Notes under the pieces: model-generated | What the model was told of the DNA's origin: nothing | Database searches by the model: none | The model's input: the letters and a program-made list of their open reading frames with translations, nothing else | In this document: one piece after another, positions 7,401 to 11,273 of the stretch | Layout: each line of letters starts with the position of its first letter | How positions within the stretch are numbered: position 1 is the stretch's first letter | Position numbers and translations under genes: made by a program | NCBI RefSeq assembly: GCF_030146175.1 | Contig: NZ_JASLCE010000005.1 | Coordinates: 1-11,273, forward strand | Direction: 5' to 3' | Origin: Flavobacterium sp. | Lineage (GTDB): Bacteria > Bacteroidota > Bacteroidia > Flavobacteriales > Flavobacteriaceae | Length of the DNA stretch: 11,273 bases

Positions 7401-8452
7401 CTACCGGTTATAATCTGGTTGGAAATCCGTATCCGTCTACAATAAATGCGATTGATTTTATCAACGCTAATATCAGCGGTACCGGAACGGTAAACACTAC
7501 TATCGACGGAAGTTTATATTTCTGGACACATGCCACGCCTTCCAGTCCTTCAACCGGCTTATATCCGCTTAACAATTATGCGAAATACACCAAACTGGGT
7601 GGAACTGCGGCTCAGGCCGGTGGTGCCGTTCCAAACGGTATTATTCAGGTCGGACAAGGATTCCTTGTGAATGCCGTAACCAACGGAAGTGTTGCTTTCC
7701 GTAACAATATGAGGTTGATCAATAATGCAAATCAATTCTTTAAAAGCAACCACACCCTGGCAATGGTCGAGCAGGATGCTATTGAAAAACACCGTATCTG
7801 GTTAAACATGAGCGGTGCAAACGATGCCTTTAGTCAGATTTTAGTCGGTTATATGACCGGAGCGACATTTGAAGCCGATTATGGTATCGATGCGAAAGAT
7901 TTTGGTGCCAGTGGTGCCGCTTTATACAGTACAATCGGAAACGACGCCTATGCCATCCAGGGACGTCCGGTTCCGTTTGACGATAATGACAGCGTTCCGT
8001 TAGGGATTAACCTGCCTGCTTCCGGAACCTATACTATTTCTATTGATCATTTCGACGGATTGTTCAACGGCTCACAGATTATTTTCCTAAAAGACAAGCT
8101 ATTGAATATCGTACACGATCTGAAGCTGAACAATTATAGCTTTTCAGCCGAAGAAGGTGTATCGAACAACCGTTTTGAACTGGTTTTCAAAAATACTATG
8201 TTAAACAACCCTGATTTCGATGCCGATAATGCCCACATCAGCATCTACAAAAACAACAATGCCATAACGGTACAATCGGCTAAAGAAGATTTAAGCACTG
8301 TATCGGTATATGATTTATTAGGAAGACTGATTTATCAGTCACCGAAAATTGGTACGGCGACTTTTACAACCAACCTATTTACCAGCGAAGCCGTTTTATT
8401 GGTTAAAGTGATTACCACTTCCAACCAGACAATTTTCAAAAAAGTACTTTAA
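4415..8452 (+). CDS. Secreted M14 zinc carboxypeptidase with mosaic C-terminus and T9SS type C sorting domain
   Basis: This is a 1345-residue exported metallocarboxypeptidase that should trim C-terminal residues from peptides outside the cell. ATG 4415 gives a textbook signal peptide (MKKTTLIILFLLSSLSNVFA, cut before Gln21); the in-frame TTG at 4391 lies inside the promoter. Residues about 22-110 look like a propeptide. The M14 domain (about 121-410) has zinc ligands His183 and Glu186 (HGDE) and His297 (NFHGG), substrate-binding Asn257-Arg258 (LNRN) and catalytic Glu384 (VTIEIS). Then follow a carboxypeptidase-regulatory-like beta-sandwich (418-494), an Ig-like region with Cys509 (about 498-563), an unassigned beta-rich part, an IPT/TIG domain (711-797), a Trp-containing beta module (from 802, W808 and W813) and a second unassigned beta region. 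The T9SS type C domain spans about 1124-1345, with IWLNMSGAND, IQGRPVPFDDNDSVPLG and VYDLLGR. All catalytic residues are present, so it is likely active. Confidence 0.93.
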   Translation: MKKTTLIILFLLSSLSNVFAQTETNLAKAQHYLKTKGEVIFTFQAANQQQFKKLASFLSLSHKRVNQDDLKAEAYADKLDFEKFLKYNIPFQVSTADNEIPSAEAAKSAMAPNAQWDSTWDAYPTYSQYVAKMQYYADTYPNLCKLENIGSTPNGRNLWILKISDNCQTDEAEPEFFYSSSMHGDEITGFPLMMRLIDYLVTRYGTDSEVTNLVNTTEIYISPLSNPDGSFKTAGNDVMNSTGNAATRANANGRDLNRNYPDPLNGLHPDTYAYQPETLAFLAFEKTRNFVMAANFHGGVEVVNYPWDAYASPNHLHPHDNYFKFISKNYAQSCQTASNNNGYMDDVFAGQYPGTTNGSLWYTVSGGRQDYNNYYMHNKEVTIEISTTKFPAASELPNFWNYNKQAFLDHIKQANYGVQGKVTDASGNPINAKVYIPGYDLKGAWVKTGSLHGDYYKLLIAGNYNITFEAPGYVSQTIAATVANNATTILNVQMVATTAEPTVANATICKGKIASLSTADSGTIRWYDTASSTTALATGTSYTTPTLTATRSYFVEREVTLANVGPTSPTGTATAKAGVANRYLVFDCTTPTKLQSVSVRTSATNGEILVELQDSSGAMLESKVIRMAASGIQDIDLDFYLPAQNNLRLVSREINGFNLTAATSGITYPMTNNIVSIKSNSGTGTFFQFFNWKFAPLKSARKQVQVTVKPDPAITTITPDTALEGGANFTLTVTGSNFVSGESIIRWNGVNKATTFISNTQLSATITAADIANDGTATVSVINTCNNYVTPNTNFTIQGVPCATSTTWNGSSWSNNAPNNDVHAIINGNFTSSANLEACSLTINGTAVVTIQSGHNFIINREVAVAPTANLIIQNNANLVQVENTTNTGTSNVYRNSSPMIRLDYTNWASPVAAQNLLAFSPQTLTNRFYIYNPLNGPIGAYETINPNTNSFTAAKGYLIRTPNTWSATTPTVYPGHFTGVLNNGNINIAVQRGATTGYNLVGNPYPSTINAIDFINANISGTGTVNTTIDGSLYFWTHATPSSPSTGLYPLNNYAKYTKLGGTAAQAGGAVPNGIIQVGQGFLVNAVTNGSVAFRNNMRLINNANQFFKSNHTLAMVEQDAIEKHRIWLNMSGANDAFSQILVGYMTGATFEADYGIDAKDFGASGAALYSTIGNDAYAIQGRPVPFDDNDSVPLGINLPASGTYTISIDHFDGLFNGSQIIFLKDKLLNIVHDLKLNNYSFSAEEGVSNNRFELVFKNTMLNNPDFDADNAHISIYKNNNAITVQSAKEDLSTVSVYDLLGRLIYQSPKIGTATFTTNLFTSEAVLLVKVITTSNQTIFKKVL

Positions 8453-8458
8453 CAACAT

Positions 8459-8478
8459 GGCGCTCTGAAAAGGGCGCC
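8459..8478 (+). other. Intercistronic GC-rich hairpin with GAAA tetraloop
   Basis: GGCGCTCT (8459-8466) pairs with AGGGCGCC (8471-8478), eight pairs including one T-G wobble, closed by the loop GAAA, a stable GNRA tetraloop. It begins seven bases after the carboxypeptidase stop codon. No T run follows (next bases TGTAAACAACC), so it is not a normal intrinsic terminator. It may stabilise the 3' end of the upstream message or partly attenuate read-through into the next gene. Confidence 0.55.
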
Positions 8479-8539
8479 TGTAAACAACCAAAGAAGATGC
8501 CCCAATTATCTAAACTTATGAACAAAACTACTTACCCCT

Positions 8540-11273
8540 ATGAGATCAACAAAATCTATTACAAGGCAATTGCTACTATTGGTAATCAGCCTTTTACCTA
8601 AATTAGTATCGGGACAGACCACACAGCTCCATCAGGAGAATTTCGAAGTTACCTCAACCTGGACGCTCACCGGAGCAACCATAACGGCTACAAATGCCTA
8701 TAACGGAACGTCGAAAGTACAGATTCCGGTTAATGGGAGTTCCATTACGTCTCCGACTATTAACATTGCGGCCTATAACAAGGTGGACGTAAGCTTTTTT
8801 GTCCGATCCAATGCTTTAAACAACGCCGATAAAGTTACGCTCCAATACCGCGACAATGCCGCCGCAGCCTGGACTAGTGTAAGGGTGGTCGAAAGAGGAG
8901 GAAGCTCTTTACGGGACATTAATGATAACACCAATTATTATGCCCTGTTCGGAACCATTTTTTCAACTTCGTCTACTTTTTCAACGACAGGTCAGTTCCG
9001 ATTCGTAACAACAACTGGAGGAGCTGCCCGGCAATTTTTTATCGACTATGTAACCATCACCGGGACCATCAATAATACCATTGCTACCGGTCCGGGAGGG
9101 ATTACTGCTAATCTGGAAACCTGGTTGCGCGCCGATCAGGTCAATGGATCAACGGTAGGAACCGACGGTGCGAATGTAAATATCTGGACCGATCGCGGTA
9201 AAGGAAACGATGCCAAAGTAATCGATGCTGGTAATGCCGCGCTGACTGTTCGTCCGGCTTATCGTAACAATGCGACCAAAAATATTAATTTCAACCCGGT
9301 AGTGGAGTTCGGAAACAATCCGTCTACCTCTACTTCCAACTACACATATCTTTCGAACAGAGCCGAATTACAAAGTACTTCCGGTTTTTTCTCCCACGAC
9401 CTGTTTATTGTGGTGATCAATGACAACCCGGCCAGTCTTTCTGCCACGTCGCCCAGTGTCGATTTATTTTGTGCGCAATCGTCTGGCAATAATACTTATG
9501 ATAAAGATGGTACCGGTATCGGATTCGGGCAATATTCGATTCGATTCGACAACGAAGTCGTGAGTTACTGTGTTGGAAGCACACCGGAACCGACACCCGC
9601 CGATGTAACCACCAGAGGTTATGGCCTCGCTCAGGTTAACGGTACGTATACAGGTGTAAACATCATCAACAGCCGTCATAACAGTGGCGGGACCAAACAG
9701 GAATTATACAGCAATGCGCTGAGCATTTCGACTACCGAAGTGGGTGTTCCACAATGGCTTGCCTTGTCAAACCGTCGTTACTGGCTGGGAAGAAGTCAGG
9801 TTTTTGACGGTAGTTTTGGTGGTCGTGTCGCTGAGGTAATCTCCTATTCGGCACGAAAAAACGATGCCACCGAGCGTAACCGTATCGAATCCTATCTGGG
9901 CATAAAATATGGAATCACCTTGGGAACAAATGGTGTGAGTCAGAATTATGTAAACTCCGCCGGAACCACAATCTGGAACATTGCACCAACCGGTTTTAAC
10001 TATGATATTGCCGGAATCGGACGCGACGATGCGGCGCAGTTAAATCAGAAACAATCCAAAAGTATCAATTCCGGTGCCGTAATTACGATGGGACTTGGCG
10101 ATATTCTAACAACCAATTCGGCCAATACCAATACTTTTGATGCCGACCGAAAATACCTGGTATGGGGAAGCAATGGTCAGAACATGACTACCAGTGCAAC
10201 GCCGTTGACCTATACTTTCGGACCTTCGACGGTGACAACCACTACCGATATCACCAACAAACGATGGAAAGTCGTAGAAACCGGCGGCGATGTAGCCACT
10301 GTAAAAGTATCCTTAGCCACTACCGATCTTGCCAGCTTACCGGCACTTTCCGGAAATGATGCTTATGTGATGATCATTGCAAGTGATGCTGCTTTTACAA
10401 CCGGTATCGACATGGTCTTTCTAAACACCAACGGAACCAATCAGGAATGTTTATACGATTTCGACGGAACGAAATACATCGCTTTTGGTGTGGCGCACGA
10501 AGTAGTACTTTCTCGCCATATTACCATTGACGGTGTAGACGATGCCGTTCGTGTAGACAATAAAAATGACCTTACCGGTGCGTTTACCATCATGGCATGG
10601 GCGCGTCCAACCGGGGCAAATAATGCCACATCCGACAAAACAATCGTTTCCAAACACAACGGAACAACCGGCTACCGACTGGTTATCCAAAACGATAACA
10701 AAATCCGTATGGAATGGAACGGTGCTTCCCTGATATCAAACACTACACTACCGAATAACATCTGGCATAATATAGCCGCGGTCTATACTGCCGGTACGTT
10801 AAGCCTTTATATCGATGGAGTATTGGATCGAACCGGAGTCATGGCAGCTCCTACGGCTACAACCAGTATTTTTACCATTGGTGCGGAATACCGCAATAAA
10901 AGTAGTATTGTCAACATCTTTAAAGGTGATATCGACGAATTGCGTATCTGGAGCCGCGGACTTGCTATAAGTGAAATCCGTTATATTATGAATCAGGAAA
11001 TTGCAAGTTCCGGTGCCAATACACTGGGGAAAATCATGCCGTCGACCGTGACGAAAAATGATATCAGTGCGCTAACATGGAGCAGCTTAACAGCTTACTA
11101 TTCGATGAATTCCTATATTGGAACGCATATCAACGACAATTCCTTAAATAAAAACCGAGGGAACCTTGTTAATCCAAGTAAGATTGATATCAACACACAA
11201 ACAGCACCAATGCCTTACGATAGTAATGCAACCGGTTTGTGGAGCAATACCGCTACGTGGACAAATGGTACCA
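8540..11273 (+). CDS. Very large exported surface protein with DUF8202-like and LamG domains (3' end outside window)
   Basis: The frame is open from ATG 8540 to the window end (911 codons) with no break. An in-frame TGA at 8519-8521 fixes the start. Residues 1-25 (MRSTKSITRQLLLLVISLLPKLVSG) form a signal peptide, with Gln26 as the likely first mature residue. Residues about 30-180 look like a beta-sandwich ending in FFIDYVTITG. A LamG-like/DUF8202-type region runs from NLETWLRAD (191) through IESYLGIKYGITL (about 449-461) and GIGRDDAAQLNQKQSKS (492 on) to about 650. A second concanavalin-A/LamG domain covers about 660-810, from ITIDGVDD to GDIDELRIWSRGL. The last residues start a Trp-rich module (W901, W907). 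Such proteins are T9SS cargo or adhesins in Flavobacteriaceae. A C-terminal sorting domain is expected past the edge but not seen. No catalytic motif is visible; glycan binding or adhesion is inference. The gap from the carboxypeptidase is 87 nt without a clear promoter, so co-transcription is likely. Confidence 0.88.
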   Translation, partial: MRSTKSITRQLLLLVISLLPKLVSGQTTQLHQENFEVTSTWTLTGATITATNAYNGTSKVQIPVNGSSITSPTINIAAYNKVDVSFFVRSNALNNADKVTLQYRDNAAAAWTSVRVVERGGSSLRDINDNTNYYALFGTIFSTSSTFSTTGQFRFVTTTGGAARQFFIDYVTITGTINNTIATGPGGITANLETWLRADQVNGSTVGTDGANVNIWTDRGKGNDAKVIDAGNAALTVRPAYRNNATKNINFNPVVEFGNNPSTSTSNYTYLSNRAELQSTSGFFSHDLFIVVINDNPASLSATSPSVDLFCAQSSGNNTYDKDGTGIGFGQYSIRFDNEVVSYCVGSTPEPTPADVTTRGYGLAQVNGTYTGVNIINSRHNSGGTKQELYSNALSISTTEVGVPQWLALSNRRYWLGRSQVFDGSFGGRVAEVISYSARKNDATERNRIESYLGIKYGITLGTNGVSQNYVNSAGTTIWNIAPTGFNYDIAGIGRDDAAQLNQKQSKSINSGAVITMGLGDILTTNSANTNTFDADRKYLVWGSNGQNMTTSATPLTYTFGPSTVTTTTDITNKRWKVVETGGDVATVKVSLATTDLASLPALSGNDAYVMIIASDAAFTTGIDMVFLNTNGTNQECLYDFDGTKYIAFGVAHEVVLSRHITIDGVDDAVRVDNKNDLTGAFTIMAWARPTGANNATSDKTIVSKHNGTTGYRLVIQNDNKIRMEWNGASLISNTTLPNNIWHNIAAVYTAGTLSLYIDGVLDRTGVMAAPTATTSIFTIGAEYRNKSSIVNIFKGDIDELRIWSRGLAISEIRYIMNQEIASSGANTLGKIMPSTVTKNDISALTWSSLTAYYSMNSYIGTHINDNSLNKNRGNLVNPSKIDINTQTAPMPYDSNATGLWSNTATWTNGT

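Noticed and set aside
6500..8452. CRISPR-like or tandem DNA repeats in the beta-rich half of the carboxypeptidase
   Set aside because: The recurring short words (such as ACCGG and AACGG) follow from Thr/Gly/Asn-rich coding sequence; no regular repeat-spacer pattern exists.
10441..10690. Antisense open frames within the surface-protein gene
   Set aside because: They are two overlapping frames on the opposite strand of a gene with clear LamG motifs; neither has a start context or a recognisable domain.

Overview
The window looks like chromosomal DNA of a flavobacterium (Bacteroidota, family Flavobacteriaceae; Flavobacterium or a close relative). The reasons are AT-rich spacers, few Shine-Dalgarno sites, promoter-like TTG / TAnnTTTG elements, a tRNA without an encoded CCA, and a very large secreted protein ending in a type IX secretion system (T9SS) type C sorting domain. 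All supported genes lie on the + strand.

Layout. (1) Positions 1-105 hold the 3' part of a tRNA-Glu(UUC), cut by the window edge, and a strong intrinsic terminator. (2) The spacer 106-400 carries a perfect 17-bp inverted repeat whose arms are themselves near-palindromes, and a candidate promoter for the next gene. (3) 401-2707 encodes a 768-residue cytoplasmic leucine-rich-repeat protein of unknown role. (4) 2866-4100 is a tight two-gene operon with a 2-nt gap: a TauE/SafE-family membrane transporter and a small exported protein with a reduced sulfite-oxidase-type molybdopterin-binding fold that lacks the usual Mo-ligand cysteine region. (5) The spacer 4101-4414 is AT-rich, with an inverted repeat and a full match to the Bacteroidetes -7 element. 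(6) 4415-8452 encodes a 1345-residue secreted M14 zinc carboxypeptidase with a long mosaic C-terminus ending in the T9SS type C domain. (7) An 87-nt gap with a GAAA-capped hairpin separates it from (8) a very large exported surface protein (8540 to beyond the window end) with a beta-sandwich, a DUF8202-like region, a LamG/concanavalin-A-like domain and the start of a Trp-rich module resembling one in the carboxypeptidase.

How they work together. The last two genes probably form one unit for exported, T9SS-handled surface proteins: one a peptide-degrading enzyme, the other an adhesin or glycan binder. The transporter/molybdopterin-fold pair suggests handling of sulfite or another small anion across the inner membrane, but the substrate cannot be read from sequence. 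The LRR gene appears to be monocistronic. I see no integrase, transposase, CRISPR array, toxin-antitoxin pair or defence cassette. The least explained items are the transporter plus Cys-less Moco-fold pair, the nested palindrome and the intercistronic hairpin; none of them amounts to a demonstrated new system.
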